Assembly (NCBI GenBank): GCA_018223375.1
Contig: JAGTTS010000003.1
Span: forward strand, 1-64,000
Direction of reading: 5' to 3'
DNA length: 64,000 nucleotides
Source: Clostridiaceae bacterium Marseille-Q3526
GTDB taxonomy: Bacteria > Bacillota > Clostridia > Lachnospirales > Lachnospiraceae
Position numbers and translations under genes: made by a program. The notes below the pieces were generated by a model that was not told the origin of the DNA, did not search any database, and worked only from the letters and a program-made list of their open reading frames with translations. Below, piece by piece: positions 33,201-44,400 of this stretch; the first letter of the stretch is position 1, and each line of letters opens with the position of its first letter.

Positions 33201-34609
33201 AGGATCAGACTCACGGAGTAGTGAGCGCTGACTGCCGCGTCAATGTTTTGTTTCAGACAGAGGACGAGACGGTGATTCATCCGGAAGCCGTTCTCCTTGA
33301 TAAAAATGAGCTGGATTACGATTTGTCGTTCCAGTTTGCAGGGGATACCCGCTCGGAAATTATAAAAAAAGAAGGATTTGGAATCAGGGACACGCTGAAA
33401 GCTTCTGTTCTGCCCCAGCTGGAGGACAGGGAAGAGTATGAGCCTTATAACAGGAAGGTTTTATGGAACTCCAGCGAGCCGGACGCCGTGTCGGTGAAGG
33501 ACGGCGTTTTATCTGTAAACGACAAGGCTGCATGGATTGAGGAGGCTCTTAAATCTTCTCCATACAGCGCGGACAAAGAGGTCGTCATAACTGCCAGGAC
33601 AGAGGATGGGGGAAAGGAGACATCCTGCCGCATAAAGCTTCATTTTCAGGCGAAAGCGGTGCAGGCGGACCGGGAAGAGGAACAGTTTGACATCGTTCTT
33701 ACAAAAAGCGGCCCCAGATCAAACCCCTCCTTTACCTGGAAGGGAACGGATGGGAAGCAGATGAAGGCAGAACTGTATCCGGAGAGAAAAGGCGAAAAAC
33801 CGATCTGGAAGAGCGGGGATTCTGCTGTACTTACAGTGACTTCAGACGGTCTGGCAGCGCCGAAAACGGCAGACAGTGCGGGGAACGCGGAGGCGGAATG
33901 GATTAAGAATGCGATGAAAACCTATCCTTATTCAGGGGAAACCAGGACATTTTTGGAAGTATCAGATCCGGAAGGAGTGTCAAAAGACAGGATTTTGGTC
34001 AGACTGACGTTTAAAATGTTTGATAGAACGTATGCTTCAGGAGGAGGCTCGTCCTCCGGATCAGGGGGAGGCTCTTCTTCCGGATCGGGAGGAGGATCTG
34101 CTTCAGGCCCAGGAGGTTCCTCCGGCTTAAAAGGCGTCTCTGGACCGGCAGGAGAGAGCGCTGGCGTATCTGGCCAGGCAGAAGGAATTTCCGGTCAATG
34201 GACCTGCACACCGGAAGGATTCTGGACATTTGAGGCAGGAAGAACCTACAAGAACGAGTGGGCCTATATTAAAAATCCTTATGCGGCAGAAGGGCAGAAT
34301 CAGGCAGACTGGTTCCGTTTTGACGAGGAGGGCCGTATGGTGACAGGATGGTTTACAGATACAGATGGAAACGAATATTACCTCTGGCCGGAGTCAGATG
34401 GAACGAAAGGCCATATGACAGTCGGATGGCAGTGGATCGACAGGGATCAGGACGGGGCAAGGGAATGCTACTATTTTAACCCTGTATCTGATGGGACAAA
34501 GGGAAAGCTAATAAAATCGCCAGAGGTTCCAGAAGGGTATCAGGTAAACGATCAGGGAGCATGGATGATAAACGGGACAGTTCAGACGAAAGGACAGAGA
34601 CAGGAATGA
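30266..34609 (+). CDS. Large secreted protein with GLUG, Ig-like and cell-wall-binding repeats
   Basis: A 1447-residue exported protein starting at TTG 30266 (GAGGAGGAGA upstream), with signal peptide RKKLLLGRTAAFVMAAAIAAG. In order: a Glu/Pro-rich acidic stalk (about 40-130); GLUG-type repeats (about 240-400: NVALLAGCVEG, AGGIAGEVTGG, TGGIAGN, VGGVAGRQ); four ~155-residue Ig-like repeats starting near 678, 851, 1003 and 1137, most with a TGDRKxP-like opening; a Gly/Ser linker (about 1255-1290); and C-terminal WFxFDEEGRMVTGW-type cell-wall-binding repeats. It is thus probably held non-covalently on the wall. Its stop overlaps the transglutaminase start (ATGA). Confidence 0.85.
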   Translation: MRKKLLLGRTAAFVMAAAIAAGNTVPVQAKGAGEQRREAENLADEKKTHEDKESFPKASPSEPEEERPEEEEPEEGRPEEEEPERPDSGQDPDQESEQGEKPGEDAPEEEDAPEEEDEEAEEEPEEIPETLSSATGDLWEEWHGAKTDWEGEGTRKNPYKITNLSELMGLSESVSQGESFAGVYFELQSDIHLGDLETNHGSWNPIGWFQNKTDLGGEPRTAFEGSFDGAEHRISGLKFTKNDENYSYLGLFGLIKNGTVENLALEAEEIAGDDNVALLAGCVEGSSVIRNVTVNGSVYAEQDAGGIAGEVTGGTNRAVIENCTADSITVNSEGRTGFTGGIAGNVQKAQLADVTVVTQDGDSSRIQGKGYVGGVAGRQNQADIYNSSVSGTIGGNGSRAAGGVTGLYESGDLIVSRFDGEIGRTGQGTAAHEGTFIGTREPKNGFTYGTGKNDQVSYLFAGTAAQAKKAIGSSIADDNAWTYDAHIGYFTDYQRRYALVKGTGEQDGGERFFYEELEDGIQHIITQKLGEKLDELTKKRLFHLDHYAPGNSGEPVRGYLVSIPRIDTKNANGTFDNDVAVLTAISSTNNSYYRQIDKDHPSAVAPGCTVTAATAPKNQNGNRYQLVYDENEPGQAKPPTFTDEEGERRPMAYVNGGSYSFQMPEANTELNAEYVKVTTELAITPKETVISVIQTRTGDRKQPQIMTEVKDQEGRLIAKYLNGSENSEVQVLPVRIHAEHNGQGSAADRTVQWSIDNQDLLNFEEGWTEGYTQKDARVLPNINSKFIQEIILRETKKQADSGYQEAIKNTVYTDTAVVTASTNPATSADNQAVTGTCRVNVSFQIVDQTTVRVEQMELNQSNLAFHVTRRLTGDRKNPEETYTADAPYYLDTSLKPSQPFFKNVSWKTREGQKILSLKPSGQNEQSCQVSVVFDENGVSHPAWIQNIVNQDNSRKEASGGYLRLSGTGGVQEMITATSEDQTHGVVSADCRVNVLFQTEDETVIHPEAVLLDKNELDYDLSFQFAGDTRSEIIKKEGFGIRDTLKASVLPQLEDREEYEPYNRKVLWNSSEPDAVSVKDGVLSVNDKAAWIEEALKSSPYSADKEVVITARTEDGGKETSCRIKLHFQAKAVQADREEEQFDIVLTKSGPRSNPSFTWKGTDGKQMKAELYPERKGEKPIWKSGDSAVLTVTSDGLAAPKTADSAGNAEAEWIKNAMKTYPYSGETRTFLEVSDPEGVSKDRILVRLTFKMFDRTYASGGGSSSGSGGGSSSGSGGGSASGPGGSSGLKGVSGPAGESAGVSGQAEGISGQWTCTPEGFWTFEAGRTYKNEWAYIKNPYAAEGQNQADWFRFDEEGRMVTGWFTDTDGNEYYLWPESDGTKGHMTVGWQWIDRDQDGARECYYFNPVSDGTKGKLIKSPEVPEGYQVNDQGAWMINGTVQTKGQRQE

Positions 34610-35421
34610 AGAAAGCGGCAGGAGCAATATTGGCAGCGTTTCTGACAGGAGCTGGGGCGGTTTCCGCCCTGGCCGCTGAAGGATATGCAAACGGGGGATA
34701 CTGGTCAAATCAGGACACGATGGAGTGGACTCTTCAGAACGGAACGGCGGAGGTTTACGGCAGAGGGCCTGTATTCAGTGAGCTGCATCCGGAAATTACA
34801 GATCCGGAGTACTATTTAGAAGAAAAATTCTGCCTGAACAGGGCGGAAGACGACGAGAACCTGGAAAAGGAAAGTTTGACAGAAGAAGAGGAAAAACGAT
34901 TAAAAGAATTTCTCCACAGCTTTGACTGGATTCACTCAGACGAGGTCAGCAGGGCTCAGAAGGCCTACGAGAGGATTGCCAATGGGCATTCGGGAAATCA
35001 GTATAAAATGCCGGATCCTTCCCTTCGCTCCATCCGGTTTCCGGTTTTGACGGGAGGATTCGGGCTGTGTGAAAATTTTGCCGGCGAGTATGCCGCGCTG
35101 GCAGAGTTGATGGGCCTTCAGTGCGAGGCCTATGACAGCGATCTGAACCACAGAGCCTGCCTTCTCAAAATAGACGGCAGGTGGTTTCGAGTAGATCCGA
35201 CCTGTTCCAGCGCATTTTTCAGCAACGCATCCTTTTATCCAGTTGACTATGAAAAAGAAAAGAGACGGATCGGCGAAGCGTCAAAGGAAAAATGGGACAC
35301 GTATTTTAAGGAGCATCCGGACCGCTTACTGGAAGAGGATTTTTTAATGATGGATCGCCTTGCGAGAGGGGAAATTACGGCAGAGGAGTATAACAGCTGG
35401 GCAAAGCATTACTATAAATAG
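34606..35421 (+). CDS. Secreted transglutaminase-like protein
   Basis: A 271-residue exported protein with signal peptide MKKAAGAILAAFLTGAG and cleavage near ALAAEG. The transglutaminase-like core has Cys155 (GLCENFAGEYAAL), His182 (LNHRACLL) and Asp197 (FRVDPTCS), a complete triad. The start at 34606 overlaps the stop of the GLUG protein by four bases, indicating translational coupling. Such domains can be cross-linking enzymes, cysteine peptidases or inactive binders. Here, among large surface proteins and a sortase, a role in forming or trimming the surface assembly is plausible but inferred. Confidence 0.82.
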   Translation: MKKAAGAILAAFLTGAGAVSALAAEGYANGGYWSNQDTMEWTLQNGTAEVYGRGPVFSELHPEITDPEYYLEEKFCLNRAEDDENLEKESLTEEEEKRLKEFLHSFDWIHSDEVSRAQKAYERIANGHSGNQYKMPDPSLRSIRFPVLTGGFGLCENFAGEYAALAELMGLQCEAYDSDLNHRACLLKIDGRWFRVDPTCSSAFFSNASFYPVDYEKEKRRIGEASKEKWDTYFKEHPDRLLEEDFLMMDRLARGEITAEEYNSWAKHYYK

Positions 35422-35463
35422 CCTGGCAGGTTGTCAGCGAAATTTGGAAAGAGGGGATGGGCA

Positions 35464-38400
35464 GTGGAAAAATTCAGCAGATATTGCTTCAGGGGAAAAG
35501 GCCGGCGCGCGGTATCTTTTGTTTTATCAATCGTTTTAATGTGGATGGTGTGTCTTCCGTACCTGCCTCCGCTTCAGTTCCAGGCAGCTGAAAACAGAAA
35601 TGTGGTAACGTTGACGTCTGCCCATGGAGAGTTTGGCGGAGAACACAAACTGTACTGCATTGATAAAGGCGGCCTGGCAATCTGGGGAATTGCAGACGAT
35701 GGAGATCAGTATGAGATGCACAGTCCTTCCACCATGAGGATTCCCCTGTCTCAGAGAGAGCAGGAATATATTTTCTGGGGAATTTTGACGCTGCAGGCAT
35801 CGATGGGGGTGACAGAGGCTGTCAGCGCAGTAAAAAATATAAAAGTAAATGCCGCTGCGCAGGGGAAAACTCCGATTACCAGTCTGGTGACGGAGGAGGA
35901 TTTAAAAGCCCTTATTTACAGAGCCGACGTGAGGGCAAAATATCCCTGGATGGAGGAAGCAGCGGCTGATACAGAGGGCTACCTCAAAATGGCAGGGCTG
36001 ATTGCAGAAGGAGGGGGCGTCTCTCAGAGCGGGCAGAAAATCCCGGATTTCCTGTCTGGCTGCACCTCTGAGGAGGCGGCCTATCCGGTAAGCGCTGACG
36101 ACAGTACAATACATTTTGCTGAAGACGGTTCAGACGCCAGGTTTATCGCTGAAGTCCCGCTCCTTTTTTCAGGCGGCTCTGGTCTGTCTTATACAGAGAC
36201 GCCGCCTGACGGATGGATCTGCACAAAGACGGATAAGGAAATAAGCTTTTACAATCCGTCTCCTAATCCTCCGAGACTTCTGGTGAAATTTGCAGTGGAG
36301 GGAACCGGCTACGCTTCTGCAGAAAGCGCCTACCGTTCAGAAGGGGAGCTGTTTGAGGACTGTCTCCAGCTGTGGGAGTGCATTCAGTGCTCTGGCAGGC
36401 ATACAGGAGGAACGCCTCCAAACAGCCCCACAGAAATTCATCAGCGTATGGTTTGGCTGGATCTTAAGATGGCGCAGTCAGGTCTTTTTGCCTCTGTGGG
36501 AGGAACGGCAGTTTCAGAAGAAGCAGAGGGAAGCGTGGTATTTCATGTGTTCCGCCATGCAGAGGATTTCACGTCTGCCTATAATGTGCAGCTGTTTAAG
36601 TTTGATCATGAGACTGGACAGCCGCTGGAAAACGCCAGATTTGTTTTATACGAGCGTTTTGACGATAAAGGAGAAGTGAATACAGAGAGGGATGGACCGG
36701 CCCATATTTACAAAGGGGGAAGTCCGTATGCCAGCTATCACAAGGACAATCCAGTCATCTGGGATAATTTTCGGAGAGTCGGAACGGTCGTAACTGACGA
36801 GAACGGCTATGGACAGAAGAGGATTACCCATGGATACCACTATGATAAAACCTTCTGCAACGGCCATCCAGCGCCTGTATTTCTTTTCGTTCCAGAACCG
36901 GAGGAGGATGAGGAGACGGGAGAAATCCTCAATTCTTCAGAAATTGAACAGGCAAAAGCCGTCAACCAGCTTACGGCAAAAAAATGGATGGATACAGCTG
37001 AAGACTGTGAAAAACAGGCGTCAGGGGCATTTGAAGGGGTACACTTTCACTGGTATATGGAAGGGGTAGACCGAGAAGAGATAGAAGAGATATCTGATTC
37101 AGGAGGGGAGGAAGGAACCACGCCTTCTGCTGGAAATACGCAGGAAGCGCCGCCAGAGGAGGCATATGACAAGTCAGGCTGCCATCAGGATATGGAGGAA
37201 ACTTACCACAGGTTTATTGCTCTGAGGTACAGCTATGCATTTTCAGAGTTTCAGGCCAGAGACGGGTATATCCGCCATGACCTGCATCCAGACGATCTTC
37301 CCATCGAGATTATTACAACAGATTCTTCTGAAAATGGTGCCAACGCTGTGTTTTCTGGTGAATACAGCAAAAAAGAGCAGCTGGAGGGGGAGGAAAAGGC
37401 AGAGCTTTCTGCACGCCCGAGAGATTTGGTACAGGCGCCTTTCTTAAAAGCCACTGAATCAGGCGCAGAAGAGGAGACGGAAGAAGAAAAAGACGAGACA
37501 GAGGAAGAGGGGGAATCCCAAACAGAGGAGGAAGAAGAGGAGCCAGAAGAAGAGCCGGAAACAGAAGAAGACAGATGGGAAGCAGAGGAGGAAACAGAAG
37601 AGATAGAGGAGGAGAAGGCGACGCCGTCTGTCCCTGAGCTTCAATGGACCAGGACAGGTTTTTCATTCCGTATGCCTGAGATGCGAACAGGCGAAACTGC
37701 TTCGGACAGCCTGTTTCCGCCTGCCTATGAGGAGGGGCTTTTGTCCGGAAGCAAGGGGGAGGAGATAAAACCAGAGCCAAACGACAGGTACAGCCACTGC
37801 AGCGGAGCTGACGGGGAGAAGGAAGCCTGGAGGGTTTACGATCACAGAACAGAGATGGAATTTCACATCAATAAAAAAGATTTGGATCTTTCCGCAGGAG
37901 AATCGGAAGAATACAGCGCTTACGGGGAAGCGCAGGGAGATGGAACCTTAGAGGGAGCGGTATACGGCCTGTTTGCAGCGGAGGATATCCGCCATCCGGA
38001 CGGAAAAACGGGAGTGGTTTACCGCGCGGGAAATCTGGCTGCTGTGGCGGTTTCGGATCAGAACGGGGACGCTTCTTTTCTAGCCAATACGGAAGCCCCT
38101 GGGCGTACTTACGACTACAAGACAGGAACGATTGTGAACACACCGGATGGCTGGGCGGCTGATGCGCCTGGAAATTTATACACAGAAGATATTTCTTATG
38201 ACGATTACACACCGGATCATCAATATGAGAGAACCTATGCAGATAATGAAAAAAATAATGGAAACTGCTGGATTGGGCGTCCTCTTCTGGAAGGAAGCTA
38301 TTATGTCAAAGAGCTGTCCCGTTCGGAAGGGTATGAACTTTCTGTGGGAAACAAAAGGCATCCTTTGACCAACAGAGGGCAGGATCTTCAGACACAGACA

Positions 38401-41400
38401 GCCGGGAAGGGGGACGGATATGCTGTGATTGCTTCTCCTCTCTATGCAGAAGAGCAGACCGCAGAAGACGGCCCCGGAGCAGGTCCAAACGAACTGTTTT
38501 TTTCAGTCCGATCCAGAGATACAAAGGATCAGCGCTATGATGTACTTTTATCACAGCTTCCAGAGGGCGTCAGATTTTACCGGAAAGAAACAGGAATAAA
38601 AAAAACAGAGGTTTCTGCAGGTACGGGAACTTATGAGAAGGTGTTTCTGAAGAACCCGGACGGATCTCCCAAGTATATCAGAGCAGAGTACGAAGGACAG
38701 TATCCCAGGTATAATGAGGATGGAAGCCTGATGACCAAAGAATTTCCGGTTGACTGTGGGGCAGAACAGATCAGGCAGGTTCCGGTGAGAGGACTTGACC
38801 TGGATATAGTCCAGGAGATGATGATGGAGCCTGAAAAAGGCATGACAGAGGCGGAAAATCAGGAAGAGCTTTTAAAGCCTGCGTCAGAATCAGAACTTTT
38901 ATTCATAAAAGGGAAGACGGAAAGGATTCTCAGGAAGCATGGGAAGGCAACTCCCAAAAACAAAGAAGGAGGAAAGACAAGTTATTCTGACATTTACAGA
39001 GGCATTTTTGACAGAGGTGTCCGAAAAGGAGAACCAGATCCTGGAGGGATTTCAGGCGTAAAGCCAGGAGAACCAGCTGCCGATACTGTATATGGCGCTC
39101 CTGTAACAACTCTGGTTATGGATACGGAAAAAGAAGACGGTTCTTTCCTCACAGTGGGAGACGCTGTGTCAGCCGTACTGGATTATTATAACAGCCATCC
39201 CTATTACAGCTATGGCGGAATAGACGCTGCAGAGGAGAAGAATGGACAATTAGTATTTACTGTATATACAGGAATTTCTGGAAATCCAGAATATTTTATG
39301 GTTCTGGGCTCAGATCCGGAGAAGGACAGCCTGATTTTTAAGTCGATTCCCTGGCTTCCGGCAGATAAAACCCGTTCTCCTCATCTGATTTATGCAGATT
39401 ATTCCAATAATTCAGATTATGGAACGTTCGGAACTTATGAAGAATACAGGGAAACGCAGACGGAATCCTCTGTATTTGCCTCTGCGCGCCTGATTTCAGA
39501 TGCAGAAGCAGCAGCGGATGGAACCCTGATTCCTAAAACAGTATTGAAAAACGAATACTATAAGCCAGGGGAGCTGGTGAGGGATAAAAATGGAAATCTG
39601 ATTCAGGCATTTGAGTATCAGGAAATTTTAAAAACAGAGATTATAGAGGTGGAGGAGACCGTGTGGAAGGAGATTCCGGCAGAGCGGAGGCAGGATGGAA
39701 CGTATCTATTCACAGCAGACGCCTCCTACACAGACTCCTTTGGCGTGCCGCATACCAATCAGGGGCAGGATCAGACCATAGAATTTAAAGCGGTTCTTCT
39801 TGAAAAAAATATAATTTTGTCAGAGGACGACGTAAAGATTCTCACGGAGGATCTAATGCCGGGATTTACAGCCGGAAAACCCATGGGAAGTGCTTCCTAC
39901 TTTATCCATGTCAAGAAAGCCAGAGCCAGGGCGTGCCTGGACGCAGACACTATGGAAATGCAGGGTGAAAATTCCTATGTGGTTCAGGCAGATTTGTCTT
40001 ATCCTGGACAGGAAAAGCTGTATGAAGATCAGAAAACCAGAACCTATCCATCCCAGGTGTTTGAACGTCCCATCCGTCAGAGAGTTAAGATCTTTAAGGA
40101 TATTTATACAAATCCAGACGGAACCTATGACAACAATACATATGGCGCTGATGAGACAGAAGCAGAACCAGGTTTTCAGTTTAAGGCATATCTGAAAAGC
40201 AACCTGGAGAGGCTGTATCGTGATGAAGAGGGAACCATTGTCTGGATGGATCGAAACGGAAATGAACTGCCGTATGAGAACATGCTGCATTCCCTCTGTC
40301 CGCAGTCTGCGGGAAACGGGAAGCTGAACGTGCCAAAAATTTATACAAAGGTTCTGCATAATGTGAAATCCACCCTGACAAGCATCAATGGAAATAATAT
40401 TCTTGCTGATTATCAGGATCCGGAAACAGCAGATGGAAATGCCGCGAAACAAACTCCGTTTTCGACCTCCATTGCTCCGGGAGGAGCCGGAATGATTGTC
40501 AATGCGGCTCTGTACAGCTATCGGGGAAACAATGAAAATACAGAAAAAACCCATCAGATAAGGAAGCAGGCCAATAAGGGCTATACGAGGCTTCTGGAGA
40601 CGGAGGACAGGCTGGTACAGGGAGAAAACGGGCCAGTCACAATACAGGAGTATAATTACGATAAATTTTTTGATGCGCTGGAGACGGTAAATACAGATAA
40701 ATGGGATACGAAAGCGCAGACCTACACATCCTGGAGACCTTTGGGCAATCAGGCGAAGAGAACTGAGTATGCTGTGAATAATGCAAAGGCCTCCGATGGG
40801 GTAAGACAGTTTGCGGTAACCTGGTATTTAGACGATGAGGCAGCAAAGCTGTTAAAGGATAATGGGGAGAAGGAGGATGCGTTCAAAAATGACAGGGAGC
40901 AAAACCTGTCGTCAGAAACCGTCTATGACGAAGCCCTGAACGCTGCTCTTGAGAAAGCGTATCATTATCTGAAACCATTTTTCCAGTATGATCTGGATCA
41001 GATCTATGCCATTTGCTGGGACTCAGAAGAGGATGGAGGCTCAGACGGAGATAAGACGACGCTGGAAGTTTCCCAGAAGAATGGGGAACAGTCCGGTTAT
41101 TATGGACTGTCAGAGTATCTGCCCTACGGGGCTTATGTGGTGGCGGAGCAGCAGCCGAAAAAGAGGATGGAAAACCGACAGTATAAAATCGACTGTCCGA
41201 AGGAAATTCAGATACCAAGCGTTTATGAAGCGAAAAAAGCGAAAGACCAGGAGACTGCCCTCAGCCGGAAGTACGTGTATCAGACTGCTCTTTCACTGAA
41301 CGAACAGGCGGAAGAGGAGCGTTTTTTGATCCGCTTTGGAGAGGAATGGGATCAGCATGCGTCCGAACAGAGAGAATATGTAATCCGCGCTCATAACCAT

Positions 41401-44400
41401 ACGGGAGATTTTGAAATCTATAAATATGGGCTGGAGCCGGATAAGCTGAAAGGGACGATTTCCTATGATGGAGGAAGCTATGATTATCAGGGCTTTTCGA
41501 TTGGACAAAAACCTTTTAAACCGTGGAAGGATTATTATTATCCAGCGCGTCAGCTTTCAGGACAAAGTCGGATGGGAGAAGAGAAATACTGCAGCTATGG
41601 TTCTGTGTCAGAGCAGGCAGGTACTGCAAAAAAGGTACGGTTTGAGAAAAAAACGGAAGCAGTTTATAAGGATGTCAAAGCTATGCAGGGAATACAGACT
41701 GCCTGTGAAGGGAAGTATGGCCCTATGCTGGTTCCATATTCTGTGCTGGATCCGATAAAAGGAACGTATGAGCCAGAAGCATTCCGAGGGTATGCGGATC
41801 AGAAATTCAGAAATACTTTTTATTCGGCAAGGCTCAGAATTGAAAAACTGGACAGCGAAACCCATGAGAATCTGCTTCATGACGGGGCTGTTTTTATGAT
41901 TTATAAGGCTGCCAGAGACAAGGAAACGGGAAAAGCGCAGTTTTATGAAAAAGATACCCTTATTACAGGGAGCAGAGAATTCCTGGAGGCGATGGGGGCG
42001 TCTGACATTACTCCTATAAAGAGAGAAAAAGAGAGAGGGGAGAAGGAGAGACAAAAGGCAGAGGAAAAAAGAACGGCTCCAGGAACGCAGTATTCCGGAA
42101 TCGTGAAAGCTCAGACTCCTGTGTGCAGAGAGGAAGATAAAATTGTCATGAAAGATACAGTTGGAAATGAGACGGGACAGTTTGCAGCGTTCTCCACTCT
42201 GCATGAGATAGAGATGAAGAAGGAGGACACAAACCAGGAACCAAAGGAATACCGCCTGCAGGCGGCCGGTTATCTGACGACTCCAGAGCCTCTTGGAGCA
42301 GGCGTTTATGTGCTGGCAGAGATTCCGCCCAGAGGCTATGTCAGGACGGCTCCCATTGCCGTTGAAATCTATTCTGATCAGGTATCTTACTATGAGGAGG
42401 GAAAGAGAGAGCAGAGGGTTCTTGCGGCAGTTTACGAAGACGGAAAAAACGGAGAGTCCGAGGATAAGAAAACGTCTGAAAAAGCTGGAACTGCCCAGAT
42501 TTATGTGGAAAATATTCCGATTAAACTGAAGGTAGAGAAGCTTAAAAAGAAGGGAACGGTTACGTTTGAAATTGGGGAGAGGATTGACGGAAGTCTGACA
42601 GAAATTGGAGGAAATCCAGCGCTGCAGTATGCCTACGACGATAATGGCGTATATCTGGGATATGCTTATTCGAAAGGAACTCTGGAACGCCTTTCTGCCC
42701 TTAAAAAGGTAGGAGAACAGGTGGAGCTGGTCTATGACGGAACCCACTTTGCAGGGTACGGCTATGTGACAAAAGACAGAGAAACAAATGATGACAAGAA
42801 TCCGTATACGGCAGGGGCCAGAATGACGCTGTTTGACGCGATTGAGCTGAAGCCTTCTGGAGATACAGAGGATTTTTCCTATGAAGGCCTGGAGATTCGA
42901 AGAAGCGTAAACGGCAATGTGAAGGAAATGATTGTCAAAAGGGGGTATGCAGGGAAAAAGACAGAGTTAGTGAAGGAAAAGGGCCATATATGGAAGGAGG
43001 GGACGGTAGAACGGCCAGATACGGAGATTTTATACTATGATTTAGACAATCTTTCGCTTACATGGAAAGAACGGATAGACGGGAAAACGAAACTGCTTGG
43101 CTGGGATAAATCTCACCAGAAGGTTTCAGTGGATCAGATACAGAAAGATGAAGAAGGAACGCTGTTTGCCTTTAAGGGAGGAAAGCCTTATCTTGAGTTT
43201 TCTGGAGGAGATCTGACGAAATTAAGCTATCATCCTGTGGATAAGGTATTAAAAGGAACCTTCGCCACTCCCTGCCGTATTACAAAAACGGGAGAGTGGA
43301 AGATGGGAGAGGGAACCCTGGTTTACCATTTAGATTCTTATGGAAACAGAGATTCCCTGGTAGATCCGCAGACAGGAATGGCTTATGTAGTGGAACCGAA
43401 GCTTAACGAGGAGGGAAAGCACACGGCAGATAGAATTCTCGTGTGGCCGGTCGAGACGGCTAAAGATAAGAATGGAATGGTAACGGCCAGGGATAAGATT
43501 ACAACCTCCCGCATTGCCACAGTCGGGGAAAACAGAGAGGGGAAAAAAGACAGCGCTGTGATTGAACCAAACAACCAGTCGGATCAGAAGCTGGAGGAAT
43601 GGGAAAAACCGCAGTACAGCCATACGGAAACAGGATTTGTTAATGGAACCTGGGGTTCCCAGGAAGAGAGCCATAAGGAGCAGACGGTGGTACAGAATAA
43701 AAAAGGCCAGAACATGAACCGGGAATCGCTGTTTGACTTAAATAACGGGAAGCTTTTAAACTTTATGGATCCAGTTTATGATGAACATGGTCTGGTGCTC
43801 TATTATCAGAGAAGCGATTCCTGTTATGACAAGGGGACAGAGCTGTATGACAGAAACGGCGATTTTGTAAGATACAAAAATTCTGACAATCTGGAGGAAT
43901 ACAACAGAGGAGCCTATGCTTTGGACGGCCATGACAAGCTGTTTGATGGAAAGGCAGATGCTGAACATCAAATACAGGATCGGCTGTACCACCGCCTGGG
44001 TGAAAGCTATCTTTTGGAAAACTCCTGGATTTCTTCAGATAAAACCCCCAATGATCCCTTTGAAGAAGAGCTGACAGAAGGACAGCCGGATCTTCTTAAG
44101 AGGCTTCCGGCAGGAACCTACATTGTAGAAGAGCTGGAAGTACCATCAGGAAGCGGATACACGAAAGCATTTCCTGTCGGAGTGACGGTAGAGGAAGAGG
44201 AAACAGTAAAAAGTGTCAGCATCTGGGACGATACGACCAAGGGATATTTTGAAAAAATAGACGGTCAGGAGGGAAGTGGGGAAGAAACCTTCTGCTTTAC
44301 CAATAGGCAGATGGAAGGCGCCGAACTGGCTCTGTATCCGGCAAAGAAGGTATCCGATCCCTCTGAGCCGGACGGCTGGAGACTGGAAAAAATTTCAGAT

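Noticed and set aside
41608..42747. 379-codon minus-strand frame inside the giant adhesin
   Set aside because: Antisense to a continuous 14-kb gene; no start signal or domain.
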